Assembly: GCA_947561715.1 (NCBI GenBank)
Contig: OX387198.1
Location: 4,774,001-4,838,000 of the forward strand
Source: Ascidia mentula
Taxonomy: Eukaryota; Chordata; Ascidiacea; Phlebobranchia; Ascidiidae
Reading direction: 5' to 3'
Length of the DNA stretch: 64,000 nt
A program made the translations under genes and the position numbers. The notes below the pieces were generated by a model that was not told the origin of the DNA, searched no databases, and worked only from the letters and a program-made list of their open reading frames with translations. Each line of letters opens with the position of its first letter. Within the stretch, counting starts at the first letter, position 1. This document shows positions 24,094 to 36,777 of the stretch, piece by piece.

Positions 24094-27000
24094 TTACTGT
24101 TCTTGCTTATCCTCTCGGCGGAGACAGAGAAAACACATGGGCTGTTCTCTAGATTGTGGTTGGTTTTTGTCTTCGTCCAGTCGGTAAAATGGAAAGTGCC
24201 AAGTGTCTCCAGTCGTTTGCACCTCAGCAAAAATGTCGCTGCCGAACTGCGTATATTGAAGTCCGTAAGAAAATGAAAAGATGTGGCGATCAAAATGAAC
24301 GTTTGGCAAAATGCCTAAATCATTTCTTCAAAAGATCAGAACAATAAACTTTGGTTAAAAAATCTACTTTTTATTAATAATTTAATTGGGACAAATTCAC
24401 TTTTCCATATGTTGGCATCAGTGTTTGTAAACTAGGCCAGGGGTCTGCAAATACGTTTTTGGCGCGACCCACAAAAACTATTTATAAAGTCTCGCAACCT
24501 GAAAGAGAGCTTAACAAACGGTTTCACTTCCATGAGTTCTGCTTGTGGTAAACTCAACGTAATATAACAGTGACATAACAATCGGATATTTGCAAATTAT
24601 CGTGTGACAACATAATGCAAGCAATGATAGAAGAAAGGAGGGCTACATAATGGCAAAACTGCCTGTGCTCATGGTAAACCTAAAAAGTTTGTTTTATACA
24701 ATTCCCATGACCAATAATGGACTGCTTGGCAACCCAAATATCAGGTGGTGGCTCGCAATTTGTGGACCCCCGCACCAGGTTACAATGTTAGTCGCAAACT
24801 AGATGTTTGCATATAAACAAATCACTTACAAAAAATCTCATTGAAGGGTGTACTGTAAAACTAATCTGTCTTGAAATTTGAAACTTCTCAAAAAGTTTGG
24901 TCATTTTTGGACCAAATTCTGTGTTGATTAAATTGCGATAATTCCGGTAAAAGTCATTGGAAATAAACCGGCAATTATTTCCACTGAATAGGGTGGCATA
25001 CAACAGATAGGAGTCATCTGCAACACTGTAATAAAAATATGTTCAAATTAACAACAAGTTTAACAATTTAACTTTAATTCAAACACACACTACAGAATTC
25101 TGCAAAAAAGTCTGAATAAAAGCCTATAATTATACTAAGAATAAAAAAGTAATTGTGTTTTTGCTTACTTTCCATCAACAAGATATACTTTAACATTATC
25201 TGCATAATCTAGTTCTGACATTTCAAGAGTTTTTTGTAAATGTTTTCGGGCAACAAACAAAACTTTTGCATTTTTCTTCCGTTGCCGATACTTTGCGATT
25301 GCTTGATAAATCTGAGAACAAGTTTACCCACGTTCCAAAAATCAATACAGACACTAAAAACACTTTCAGTTAAAACAAAGGCATTACAGCAGCGGTTCTT
25401 AACCATTGGGATATGGGGTTGTAGGTGGGTAATTAGCCTGCACCAAAATATACAAAATTAGTTGTAATATTCGGTATTTATTGTGTGTCATACATTTAAT
25501 GGCAATTGGTCATGCAATGCCGTCAAAAATGTTTTAAAAGTATGACAGATATGGCACAAACACAATAATTAAATTTCAAGTTTAAAACAAAATACTTGTG
25601 GAAAAAAGGATTCCCTTTAAACCGAAAGTAGGACATGAGAGAAAAAGGTTATGAACCACTTCTTGTAGTGAATTATGTTTATTACATTATTCCTTCTTTT
25701 ATAAAGTTAACTTACCGCTTTCATTGCATGCTCTTTGATCTTACATGCATAGAATATGTTTAGGCCATCAAGAACAAGATCGAACGGTCCGTTTTTGTTT
25801 AGAAATTCAACAAAATCTCCAATGTTACGGCGTGAGCTGGTCATATGCGATTTCTTGTGCATAACAACAAAAACAAGTATTATGTGACATATGTCACACT
25901 ACCGATGGCAGATTTTACCGATTCAAATTCTGGGTAAGTGGAAAAGACTGAACCAACTTTTTGTTGCAGAAGCATTGTCCTCAGTCCATTATGAAGTTGT
26001 GTATGTTCTGCTTTGGTCAGAACGGATGATGTTAGTCTTATATCAGTGATGGGGCAGTGTTGGTTTCTGGAGAACACAATTGAACTTCTAGTATTGTTCA
26101 CTAAATCGTATTAATATGGTACAACAACATGCACATACATAATATGGCCTAATAAAAGTGTGTCATATGAATATAGAATTTAGGAAAAAATATTACTTCA
26201 CATGTAAACTTATTAATTTTAAAATATTAAAAAACCTTGTGGCAAAACAATTTTTTTTTTTTAAAAACACGTTCCCCTTTAATAAGAAGTTCTTATTAAA
26301 ATAAACAAACACAAAGTACTTTCACCAATTGCTCTGTAATGGTGCAAGTCCTAAACAGTAATTAAATTACCTAATTTCCTCTGCAAGGAAGGTCGTGGCT
26401 GACCATGTTTCATCCTTAATATTTTTAAACCATTCGATCAAAAGTTTTGGCTCGTTGAAAAAATGTTGGTTTGATTGTCCTAAGTACAGCAAAAAGTTTT
26501 CCACAACATGTCTGTTTTCTTCCCATTGTCTTTTGTCCTCTGTGAAACTTGAAATAGAACAGGATTTTTCGGATTTGTCATATATATACAAGAATTTTTA
26601 CTGTAAAGAAGCAAACACAAACCAATTAATTTTAAGGCATGCTACTGTTTTAGGATCATACGTAATGCTTCTACATTTCCTTAGCAGATAGAGCCTGTCT
26701 TTCGACACATTACTTTCTTACAAGTCAACTTTTTATTACATTTTTGCAAACTTCATTTACCTGAAGGTATCAAGAAATACTTGTAATACGTCATGATTCA
26801 CAGAACAAATGCTACTTTGTTCATACAAATCTAAGTACTCTCGCAGGAGTTTAACTCCATGCAACTTTTCGTCGTTCCTGTTTAAACAAAGAGGTAATAA
26901 AACAGTATGTCACCATTTATTCAAAAATATTGTGCAGGTTATGAAAAACACACAACCATAGTTTATAAAAATATTTTTTCTTTATATTATCAACATCAAT

Positions 27001-28747
27001 ATTTATATTTTTTTGTCATACATGTTGTAAAAGTAAAATCAACCACTCAATGGCACAAAACTCTTTAAAACGACCCAAAGACAAACCAGTTTACCTTAAA
27101 AGAAACTTAATTCCATGCCATTTGACTTGTTTATTATTTAGGATGCTTGCATGATAACCAAAATGCTGAACAAGATCTTTCTTATTTTCATCGTTTGGGA
27201 ATTCACATTGCAATATTCTGATCAAAAGTTTGGGACCAAACACCTTTATTTTACTTTTTAACTTTCTGAAAAATAAAAAACCTTGAGTAGAAGATTCGAA
27301 AGCAGGGGAAAATTACAGAAGTGGAATTAGATCACTTTTAACTGGTTAGATAGTTAGCCGACAAGACCCTCAGTCACCAGCTCTACTGATGAGACATGAT
27401 CGGCCCAAAAGTGTGCACTGTATATAGATTAGAAATCAGAGAAGATATGCTATATTTGGTATACTTACGGCAACAACGCATTAATATGCTCAGTTTGTTT
27501 TTGGTGTTGACACCGCCTCAAATATGATGTAATTGCAACCTGTCCAACTTCCAATGCAGGAGGGTGGTTAAACAAAAAATCCAAATATGACTGCATCAAT
27601 GATTCAAGTTCAGACACAGGTGCAATATTGGAATGCATTCGACTATGAACATTAAAGTTTACTGTGGAATTTGTTTTACCAAAGTTTGTTTTAACCAAAT
27701 CTCACAAACAGGGGATGATTACTCTGTCAGCAACTAGCTTAAAAATTTCAAACCCTTCAAATGTTTAGTTTGTACACAGAAGTAAAAGTCTTATTTTCAG
27801 AGAAGCTGTTTGACTAAATTTTACTTGATGAGGAATTCCATGATCTCCTTTTGCACACAATTTCTGGTGTAATGAACATTTAACATGGTAGTTTCAACAA
27901 TGCTCTCCCAAGTATCCACACCATTATATCTAACATGAAAAACACTGGTAGAAATATGTATGTTTTACAATTGTTACTTTTATAGATTTAAGTATTCTAA
28001 GTGAGGTTCATTACCAAACTAACAACCAAATAATTGTCACTTTGTAATAGCTCCTACAACGGTTATGGGTCACTTCACCAATAAAATCATTCAACAATTC
28101 TTTGCATGTACTCCTTAAACTCAACAAACACATGTAGTTCCTGTTTGCATATGGGTGCATTCGCTTACATGATTATCAACAAAAAAGGGACTTTGAGGGT
28201 GGAGTTGTGGTAATCTACACAGCCATAAAAATAAAGCTAAAATACTGTTTTTCATATTAAGCAGACGTTTCAAACTCTTACTGGTTCATCATTAGTATTT
28301 TATAGCATATACTGATGATAGAATTGTCAACTCCAGATATTTCGCACCCAAGTATCTCACATTGTTACTGAATTTAGGCATATAGCAATATACACATACA
28401 TTTCTTTTAGTAGAAAAACACTGGACTATTAATGTTTCTTACCCTACTGGAATAGTCACTTGTGTTTCAGTTTCCGGATGTCTGTCAAGCAATGAAGACT
28501 CACTTTCAGATAACAGTCTTGTGAGATTAGGCCCTTCATCATATTGCATTTCAAAAAAGAGCTTTTTTTCAGACCATAGTCGTCTTGAATGCCTGGGTTT
28601 AGGCTCCGTCTTAAATTCTTTTGGTTCATTGCTCCTTGCAGATGTGTTTGTAACATATTTTGCATGACTTGTTACTGCCTGGCAGGAACATCGCAGGTAG
28701 ATATCACCATGAAAACCTACTGCTCTTAGCAAATTACCAGCTATCAT
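24094..28747 (-). CDS. PRORP: PRORP, protein-only RNase P catalytic subunit
   Basis: Removes 5' leaders from mitochondrial pre-tRNAs; in mammals it works with TRMT10C and SDR5C1. Eleven exons: 28443-28747, 27825-27929, 27469-27642, 27095-27265, 26761-26877, 26371-26547, about 25898-26066, 25716-25853, 25169-25311, 24830-25025, 24094-24246; about 615 residues (human 583). A basic N-terminus suggests mitochondrial import, followed by helical PPR-like repeats. The NYN nuclease domain has GPFDLVLDGLN and DDSYLLYATLFSGNNCRFI, then SND. All four metal-binding acids seem present: D435, D503, D504 and D524, spaced almost as in human D409/D478/D479/D499. The C-terminus VQTTGDTWHFPF and CFLCL supplies zinc ligands. 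Oddly, the central CxxC zinc motif has only one Cys (NQHCPIT). The exon end near 25898 is uncertain by a few codons. The last exon start (24246) was chosen for phase and its pyrimidine tract. Confidence 0.9.
24437..24775. mobile_element. Probable hAT-type non-autonomous repeat in PRORP intron 10
   Basis: The left end CAGGGGTCTGCAAA resembles a common hAT terminal repeat. Near the right end, TTTGTGGACCCCCG is its approximate reverse complement, and gcgacccacaaaa-like sequence follows the left end, as in many such elements. I could not find a clean 8-bp duplication, so the limits are approximate. Confidence 0.4.
25387..25661. mobile_element. Probable hAT-type non-autonomous repeat in PRORP intron 8
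   Basis: The left end CAGCGGTTCTTAACC and the right end GGTTATGAACCACT (approximate reverse complement) are hAT-like termini in the intron between the exons at 25716 and 25311. No clear target duplication is seen and there is no coding capacity. Confidence 0.45.
27377..27430 (+). repeat. Decayed hammerhead-family relic in PRORP intron 3
   Basis: CCAGCTCTACTGATGAGAC matches the family's stem I, core and stem II start with two changes. The downstream part (cggcccaaaagtg) only loosely follows the GGTC-GAAA-CAG consensus. It is antisense to PRORP and is not expected to be active. Confidence 0.45.
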
Positions 28748-28748
28748 T

Positions 28749-28770
28749 TCTGTATGATCTAATAATAAAA
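28749..28770 (-). promoter_or_regulatory. Splice acceptor just before the PRORP start codon
   Basis: On the minus strand a pyrimidine-rich run ends ATACAG two bases before the PRORP ATG (acceptor AG at 28750-28751, ATG at 28747). The PQBP1 stop is only about 140 nt further upstream. With no obvious poly(A) signal between, this could be a spliced-leader acceptor for the second gene of a two-gene operon, or simply a 5' leader intron. Confidence 0.4.
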
Positions 28771-28888
28771 CAAAGAAAATTATGCAAGTTGTTGAAAAAT
28801 AAGCACAGGTGACAAATCATAATATGGCAAATAAAACCAGCACAAACAAATACCACACAAAATATTTTTTCGTAAATAGCAAACATAA

Positions 28889-29476
28889 TTATGGTTTGGT
28901 GGGTCCATATTCGCGGTGCGCTGCCTTGTTTCTGCTTAGCACTTCCCCTGGTGATGGATAAGGTCTTTGTTGAAAAAGCGGCCCATTGGCAGTAGAATCA
29001 ACTCCTGTTTTGGCATCATCCAGTTTTTTCAATCCAACAGACCAGTTGCCCCTGGGGGCATCTGAATAAGAACTTGGATCCATTGGATCGAACTCTTCGT
29101 CCATTCTTGCTTTCCGTTTTCCAGGCTTCGAGCGAGGCTTCTCAAATTTTTTTTCTGATGCATTACTTTCAGTTGGCAGCTTAGCGTGCACAGCTTTTGC
29201 AGTGGGATAGGTGATAACAGCATCAGGGTCAGTTGGAGGAAGCCAACTAACTTTATCAGCGACAGTGTCCCAGTAATACCAGGTCTCAAATTCTGGTTCC
29301 CACACTTTTTCCCATGGTGGAGGCAAGGGCCTTCCAAACTCGTCAATGTTCTGATCCACTATTCCTTCAGGAGGTCGGTCATAATTCTCAGCAATAACTT
29401 CTTCGTCAGTTGTTCCATCCCCCGTCAAAATACCTCTTCTTGCAAGTTTGGCAGCCAACGCAGCAGGTAGTGGCAT
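28889..29476 (-). CDS. PQBP1: PQBP1, WW-domain splicing factor
   Basis: A single uninterrupted exon of 195 residues (human 265). PQBP1 is a nuclear protein that links the spliceosomal U5-15kD protein to splicing control, and in mammals also acts as an innate sensor cofactor. The N-terminus MPLPAALAAKLARRGI is typical. The WW domain is at about residues 50-85 (PLPPPWEKVWEPEFETWYYW, then VSWLPPTDP). The C-terminus DPMDPSSYSDAPRGNWS and GPLFQQRPYPSPGEVL contains the YPSPGEVL motif that binds U5-15kD. The Arg/Asp-rich polar repeat and polyglutamine-binding stretch that sit between these parts in vertebrates are absent, leaving only a short basic linker (KPRSKPGKRKARMDEE). It lies immediately upstream of PRORP on the same strand. 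Confidence 0.95.
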   Translation of the reverse strand: MPLPAALAAKLARRGILTGDGTTDEEVIAENYDRPPEGIVDQNIDEFGRPLPPPWEKVWEPEFETWYYWDTVADKVSWLPPTDPDAVITYPTAKAVHAKLPTESNASEKKFEKPRSKPGKRKARMDEEFDPMDPSSYSDAPRGNWSVGLKKLDDAKTGVDSTANGPLFQQRPYPSPGEVLSRNKAAHREYGPTKP

Positions 29477-31916
29477 GTTGTCAGTATTTTAGCTCCCTAC
29501 GTGATTATAAATACTAAATGCACATAACATTTATTATATATTACCACAGTTAGAAGCCAGACCGCTTTATCAAAATATAAATCCTAAGAATATAAATATT
29601 CGAATGCAAGCGTGTTAGCCGGGTAAATTATCCGAGACAGCAGGGTACTTAAAATATTTCGAAATCTTAAATATATAATAGATTTATACTGGCATTTTAG
29701 TTGGCTTTGATGTAATACGGATTTTATCAGGGTAAGCTTGTGTTTGTCACCTTCAAAAATACTGCGGTCCAGCAGGTTTCGCCATGAATTGCACAAACGA
29801 CCATTAAAAATGGACTTGGGTTGGGTAATATAGATTAACTAGACTAGATTGTTAAATCGGAACCGAAATATCGAATCAACGTCTGTTTTTTGTTGGAAGC
29901 GTTACTTTGCCTTGTGTTGCGTTGCCTAAGCAATATACGTTACACATCTGTTATACGTATTGCGCACCAGTTGATCCCCGACAGAGGGGGTGCTATTTTT
30001 AGCTCTCCGGAGTAATGATATATTGTGTTAAAAAAACTTTATTCTCTCTTAATCTCATAGATTTCACTTTGGGGCTGCTTGATTGTCGATTGCAAAAAAA
30101 GACTTAATTGCGCGATGAATTTGAACTAAACAGTTACATTAAATTTTTTTCCACGACATTCTAGCTCAACATTTTTGGTTTCGTCCGGAAAAATTTCGCA
30201 ATTTGCCAAGGAATTAGATTTAGCTATTTCTCCAAGTCTGACTAGAGCCGTACCGGCTCCATTTATCCCTCTTAGAGAGTCTTATGGAAGTGTTGTTTGA
30301 CAATATAGTTCGGAACAATGGTTGTCAGTGGCACGCAATTAATTTCAAATATATCAGCAAAGTGGCAAACTATATAACCACACGCGGTAAATTATATGCA
30401 TGGGTGGCAACAATGTCAAAGAACAATATTCTAGACACGTACGTTTACATCCATTGGTTTTATCCAGCTCAATTCTTTATTTTCAAGCAAGTTTGCAAAC
30501 GGCAACAAACGAAGCAAGCGTTGCTTTTGCGATTGCAAAATGGGATTGTAATCTGCAGTTTGAAGCTAAATCAGTGCTGAAGGCAAGAAAGTTAATTCAA
30601 TCACCACTGATCAGTGCTGCGTCATAAGAACATCAAGTTACAGCAGTTGGGTGAAAGAAAGGGACAAAACAATGGCCAATAAGAAGTATTGCACTATAAA
30701 GGAAGGTTGAAAATATATTTTGGGCACGGGCAGACCAAAGTTCTATGCAACCTTATGAGACTAAATCTAACCCTAGCAATCAGTAGCCTATGGCCTGGGC
30801 CCGATTAAGCTCGTTATCCCCCAACTTTTGATCGATCGATAACAGTGCGAGTCTTTTGTATCCGCGGTCCACATATAAATAACGAATTCTATGTTCACAT
30901 AATGTTTCATGCACGACAGGATGCAGCCAGCAACCGTACCGTGTAACTGGCGAATGCACTTTTGTAAAGCGAAACAATTTCAATTCAATTTTGAGAATTG
31001 AACGTTTTTCAAACATTACAATGTTAATACCAATATGGGCCACTCTTTTTATTCTTAGAATTATGAGGAAAGCCGTGATTTGTGTTCCTAAATTCAATTT
31101 TGTTTTGCACAAAAAAGACTGGAACGCGTATGATATGCAAAACGTAACTATGTAACGTAAAGATAAAACGTAAATAATTAACGTAAATATGGAAAAATAA
31201 TGACATGGACATCGAGTCAGATGCCCACATTTAGGATGATTTTTCCGCGGAAAATCACCGTCTGTCGTTGGATCAAAATCCATCAAAACGTTAACGCCAA
31301 CGGTTCAAACAATGATTTTAAAAATGTGAAAAGCTGCTGCTTTGGTCCGTAATTGGCGATATTCAAGAATTATTTTAATTCAGATGCATTTGTAAATGAA
31401 AACGTTAGAACCAATTTACGCGTCCATTTTTATCTGAATTATGAAAACATCCGCATTAACTCGAGGATTTACTTTGACTGCATTATGTTCGTGAAAACGT
31501 CCTCTGCACTTGGCAGCTAATTTACTCTCATTTATCAGAGCTAGATACACCAGTCATACAGCGTCCACAGACGTTTCGTCTGTACTAAAATGTACAAAGC
31601 AATAATATGCAAAAATAGGAAGTTATCATTGTCATTCAAGCTAAATATTTGTCATCGACAAACAACTAAGGGACACGCCATCTCAAAGGATCGCTGGTCT
31701 CATCCGTTGTAGTAGTGTTTATTTTATTTTCATTATTTTCGGTTCACTGCTTTGGTGATTTTTCCAGTGGAGTTTATTTGGCAGATGAAACATTTCTGTG
31801 AAAGAGTGCTGTTGCTGTAGTCACCCAAAAGATGCTACAAGAAGCTTGTCTTTAGTTTTTAATATGTAGTATTTTATTGCAGAATCAAGAGTATGTGTAA
31901 CGTGTAAGGAATAGTA
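29477..31916. other. Intergenic between divergent PQBP1 and ERO1
   Basis: A 2.4-kb divergent promoter region. A 168-codon frame (30780-31286, minus) and a 98-codon frame (30284-30580, plus) match nothing I know and are probably chance. No repeat with clear ends, RNA gene or CRE palindrome was seen. Confidence 0.5.
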
Positions 31917-34900
31917 ATGTTTTTGCATAAATTTTGTTGTGTCTTGTTGATTTGTGGGTTTGCAGTATGTGTCTTTGGAAAAGATAAACAATGCTTTTGC
32001 CAGGTATAACCATTCCCACTACAACTTAGACATATATCTTTAATGGGCTGAATGTTATTTGTTTTCAGTTGACGGGACAAATTGATGATTGCTTTTGTGA
32101 CATTGAGACGTTAGAAAAATTCAACAGTGAGCAAGTTTATCCTTTGTTAAGTGAACTCGTAAAGCAAGACTTTTTTCGTTATTACAAGGTAAAAATTTGT
32201 AAAACATGTAGACTGCACAAAGTATATGTAAAATTTGATTGTTTATTTACTTCTGCTGTAGGTAAACCTTTTCAAACAGTGTAAATACTTTGACGGTGAT
32301 GTTGGACTTTGTGAAAATGAATCTTGTGGAGTGAAAATTTGCGCCGAGGTTTGACTTTGATTAATTTTTATTATTTTAATTTAACAAACATTTAAATGCT
32401 TTAATTAACAAATAGGAAGATATCCCAGTTGGCCTCAGAAGTGGAAACTTTAATAAACACACGTCAAATGAAGACGATGTTGAGTGCACCAAGCGAACAA
32501 CACTTGGTGATATTAATGGAACTCTTAGGTGCGTACAAAATGCTTTCCAATGCCCCAGTTTTTCAATGAAGCTCTGAGCACTTTTTTAATGTGAAATTGG
32601 TTTTCAGGCCACAATACCCTGGTTAAAATAATTTCATGGTAGCGGCACATTTCAGTGTACACACAAAACAAATTTTAATGATATAAAACCCCTTGAATTA
32701 TTGATGAATCTTGCTTTGTGTTTAGCAATGTCACCATTGATGTCTTGGATAGCTGGGACAAACACGACGACACTGTGTATCAATTTTGTGATATTGATGG
32801 TTGGTAGATTTTCACATATTAAAACAAAAACTTATGTTCAATTTTAAACCACTAACATCTTAAATCCAAATGGATTTGATTGTCCCAAATTGTTAGTTAG
32901 CTTGTAGTTAATTAAAAGTTATCACAAGCAATTACCATGTGTACCATAGCTCCAAATTAGTTACTTACAAATCCACTTAATATTCTTGTGTCTCAGACGA
33001 AACCTCAACTGACCTCCAATACATTGATTTGGTCACCAATCCTGAGCGGTACACTGGATACAAGGGACCAATGGCTTGGAGAATCTGGAAAGCTATCTAT
33101 GAAGAGAACTGCTTCATGTAATATTCTCAAATATTTAGTTGAAAGATGTTTTTATAGGTTAAGTCTTCTGTTTTCATGAATATGTTTTTTTCCTTTTAGG
33201 CCTGACACCATGTCCAGAAATATCAATCCGATGATTAACCATGTACCAACAGGTAAAATAGACTTTTTAATCAATGGTATAGTTGTAGTTCCTTAGTTTA
33301 TAGTTTATCATCTCACAGTTTCAACCATTAACTCACACTTGGAAATTACTCAACACAAAGTAAATGTGCATTGATGCTCCATTTTGGGACAAATGTTTGC
33401 CATATGCAGTACATACTTACAATATATATATGTATCAAATGTAAATGTGACAAATCACACATTAGTTCAATACTGAACTCTATGTCATTGGTCACATTCA
33501 CAAATGTTTTGAATCCTAGAACGTAGCACTAGTTGCAAAACCTCGTAGTTTTTTTCAACCTGCATCTTAGTATAGTTGGTGGTAGAGTTGTAAATGGTTT
33601 GTTTGGGAATTTGTAGGAAAGACTGGACAACCTGTTCAAATAAGTAGCAGTGACATACAAGGTGAGGGAGTGGTGTTGTATTAACTTATGTCCTGTTCTT
33701 ACTTTAGTGTGAGATCCTGATGAAGTTTTTTCTCTAGTTATTGAGTATAATGTGTTACACTTATTACCTTGTCAACCAAAAATCTGGCCTATAACTGATG
33801 TTTGTTTAAAAGGTATTACATACTTAGCCACTATGCACCATTTGTGTTTTTATGATCAATTTACAAATCAGCAAAAACTTTTGTTATTAATAATAAGAAT
33901 AATCAGCAAGTGTTATTAATAATAAGTATTATTGTCCAATGTGCATAACTTGTATATTACGTAAAATAGAAACTTCCACACAAAACATTTTGATATTTAC
34001 GATCATCATATCACAGTGGCCATAAGTGTAAAATTTCCAATGTTTTTCACGTAACAAAGTGCATTGAAATAACTACAGCCACGTCATTACCATCTATAAA
34101 TGAGCACATTTGTTTGCTCAGCATGTACTTGTTTGCTTTACTGACATTTCTTCCATCCTAAAGTTTGAGAAACGCTCACCGGTCATTAGGTGTGTTGATA
34201 ATGTCACCTACTTGTTTGCTATTCATATATTCAGCTACTTCCTTTTATTTTGTGTCATGCAAATAGCACTGCACTGGTTGCTAATTTCCTGAACCACAAG
34301 CCATGTAGTCATATACATATTTGCATTTGTGAATAAATTTGTGGATTTTCTTTAAAATAGAAATGTTTTTTAATGAAGGAATGTGTTTGGAAAAGCGGAT
34401 ATTTTACCGTGTAATATCAGGCCTCCATACAAGTATCAACACACATCTATCAGCCCAGTACCTGTTTGAAGGTAAGGACAGTAAATTGGCAGACAAGTTC
34501 ATAATTCTGGAAATACTGAGACTGGCCCATATACTATTGTCAACATTGTCATGGTTCATATTGACAATACTATGTTCCAGTCTTTTATTCTCAGAATTAT
34601 GAGCAAATCCATAAACAGTGTTCCTAAGGTCATGTTATTTTTTAACCCCATGCATTTAAAGATGGGTGGGGACAACAACACTGGGGCCCAAATCTGGCCG
34701 AATTTCAAAAGAGGTTTGATCCCGAACTGACTAGTCAGGAAGGACCACGTCGATTAAAAAATCTCTACCTGATTTATTTACTTGAACTGCGAGCTTTGTC
34801 AAAGGTAAGTGTACATAAAATTTCACCCTTTATGTCAAAATGTTATATTTCATGTGTATTTTTTTTTCACAAGGAATGATAACTTTTACCACTATAATCT

Positions 34901-36777
34901 ACACCAGGGTTTCTCTAGCCTTTTAGGTTCATGTCATACTTGAATCCTCTTAAATCATTTGTGGCACTCCAAACTTTTAAATCAGTTAAAGGAAACAACA
35001 GGTGTCCGTGGTTAGGTGAACAAATTGCTTTGAAACGATGCTGCTTTACGTTTCAAACATTGTTAGCCAGTGCCCTGGAGAAAAATGACAATTGCTGTGG
35101 TAGTCGTAGCTCAATATGTTTTATTTTCCAAAAAAATATGTTTTTGTGCAAAAACTGTAACAATGTTTGAAAAAAACAACACAGCCACATTTTCTTTCAG
35201 GTTGGGTCGTATTTCAAAACCGAAGACTTGGTATTGTTTACTGGAAACGCAAAAGAAGACAAAAAGACGAAGAAAATGCTGAATACCTTGCTACAGCGCA
35301 CAAAGTAATTCAAAACTACTGTTTGTGTTTTTAGTTTCCTAGTAACCAGACCAATGGTAACATGCCAGTTTCAAAACTATTTATTGTCCAAATAAATGAA
35401 TTACAAATATACTTCAATTTAAACAGTACTTAACTATTATAACATATTTAGGAACTTTCCCATGCATTTTGATGAAGGGCTAATGTTTAAAGACAAAAAT
35501 GCCAAGTTGTTGAAAAAGGAGTTTGTGGACCGTTTTCTGAATGTCACGAGGATAATCGACTGCGTTACATGCGAAAAATGTCGATTATGGGGAAAATTGC
35601 AGGTATTTCAATAAAATACTTTCATAATTTCATTATAACCAGTTAGTGGGCAGCAGTTATATAATTCTAAACTGCATTGTAATCCTAGTGCAGTATTTAC
35701 TAATAAGTTTAGTAGAGTAAATTCAAGTTGTTATTAAACTGCTTGTTTACTGCAGACGAAGGGACTTGGAACAGCTCTGAAAATTCTTTTTTCTGAGAAG
35801 GAGATTGGAGGTGATGGTAAGAAACCATTCAGGCTCGTTCGACAAGAAGTGGTCTCGCTCTTAAACGGGTTTGCAAGGTACACCATTTTCCCCAAACTAT
35901 CCAATACAACTACAGTTTTTTCTAATCATCTTTGCAGTGAGCAGAATGGTGTAGAGCTTTGTGTAGGCAGATACTAAGATACTGGGACTTTTGAATGACC
36001 ATTTCCTGATGTGGTAATAATTCATATGACATAGAAAGACTAATGATTTAGATCAGTATTTCCCAACCAGTGATATGTGGTACCACTAGTGGTACACGAT
36101 GGTATTCCAGGTGGTACACGAACACCTTTCCAGAATTTGCAGATATAGTTCGAATTTAAAAAAGCATAAGTGATCTCAAAATGTTTGTTACCTCATCCCC
36201 TAGGTTACTTTGTGACACTCAACTAGGTGGTACATGTCCAAAATGTTTTACCTCCAAGTGATACGCTACCACAAAAAGGTTGGGAATCACTGATTTAGAT
36301 GATTACCAGACAGTGATTAAGGAAAAAAAATATGTTTAAAAACAGTCTGCTACAGTGGTTAGTGATACAGTGCAAGTTCAAATGGGTTTACATGGGTTGT
36401 TTATTTGAACAAGAAGAGTAACTTTGGTGTAAATTGGCAGGCTTTCATCGAGCATTGAATATTTGCAGAGTTTCAAGACACTGAGTGGTAAATACATGGA
36501 ACTTTACTAATATTATTGAAAGTATTTGGTAAATTTATTGTGAAGGAAAATAGTTAGCAGATCTTTATTGGCAGCAATATCACAGAATTGTTTTTTGTTC
36601 AAGATTGATTGTATTATTGTACTTGCTATCTGTACGTACAGTATTGAAACATACGATTAATTCACGCTTGTATTCAATCAATGTAAAGAAATATTATGCT
36701 TTAGGTTGTCAGAGAGCATAAAATACGTGGACATGTTCAGCGAAATGATCATGGCGGAAAAGCGGGATGAATTATGA
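31917..36777 (+). CDS. ERO1: ERO1, ER thiol oxidase
   Basis: A flavoenzyme of the ER lumen that reoxidises protein disulfide isomerase with O2, making H2O2. Fourteen exons: 31917-32003, 32069-32188, 32262-32348, 32416-32528, 32726-32799, 32997-33117, 33200-33252, 33617-33661, 34361-34471, 34662-34804, 35201-35304, 35452-35602, 35756-35877, 36705-36777. They give 467 residues, almost the human length. A hydrophobic signal peptide is seen ([16 protein letters not shown]). The N-terminal CFCQ and DDCFCD cysteines are present. The outer shuttle pair is C91/C96 in CGVKIC. The FAD-binding part includes [26 protein letters not shown] and [21 protein letters not shown]. The active site is [12 protein letters not shown] with Cys390, Cys393 and Cys396, then [16 protein letters not shown]. 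All expected redox cysteines are present. Intron 13 holds a hAT-type element. The single gene could be the ancestor of both vertebrate ERO1A and ERO1B. Confidence 0.97.
36054..36292. mobile_element. Non-autonomous hAT-type element in ERO1 intron 13
   Basis: Terminal inverted repeats CAGTATTTCCCAACC and GGTTGGGAATCACTG are flanked by the perfect 8-bp duplication ATTTAGAT (36046-36053 and 36293-36300). It shares TACCACTAGTGGTAC with the element at 16295-16707 but is shorter (239 bp), so the two are relatives. There is no coding capacity. Confidence 0.85.

Noticed and set aside
30780-31286. 168-codon minus-strand frame between PQBP1 and ERO1
   Set aside because: Composition looks random, it is not similar to anything I know, and no splice sites or start context support it.
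34906-35010. Possible hAT-type left end (CAGGGTTTCTCT) in ERO1 intron 10
   Set aside because: No matching right end or target duplication was found within the intron.
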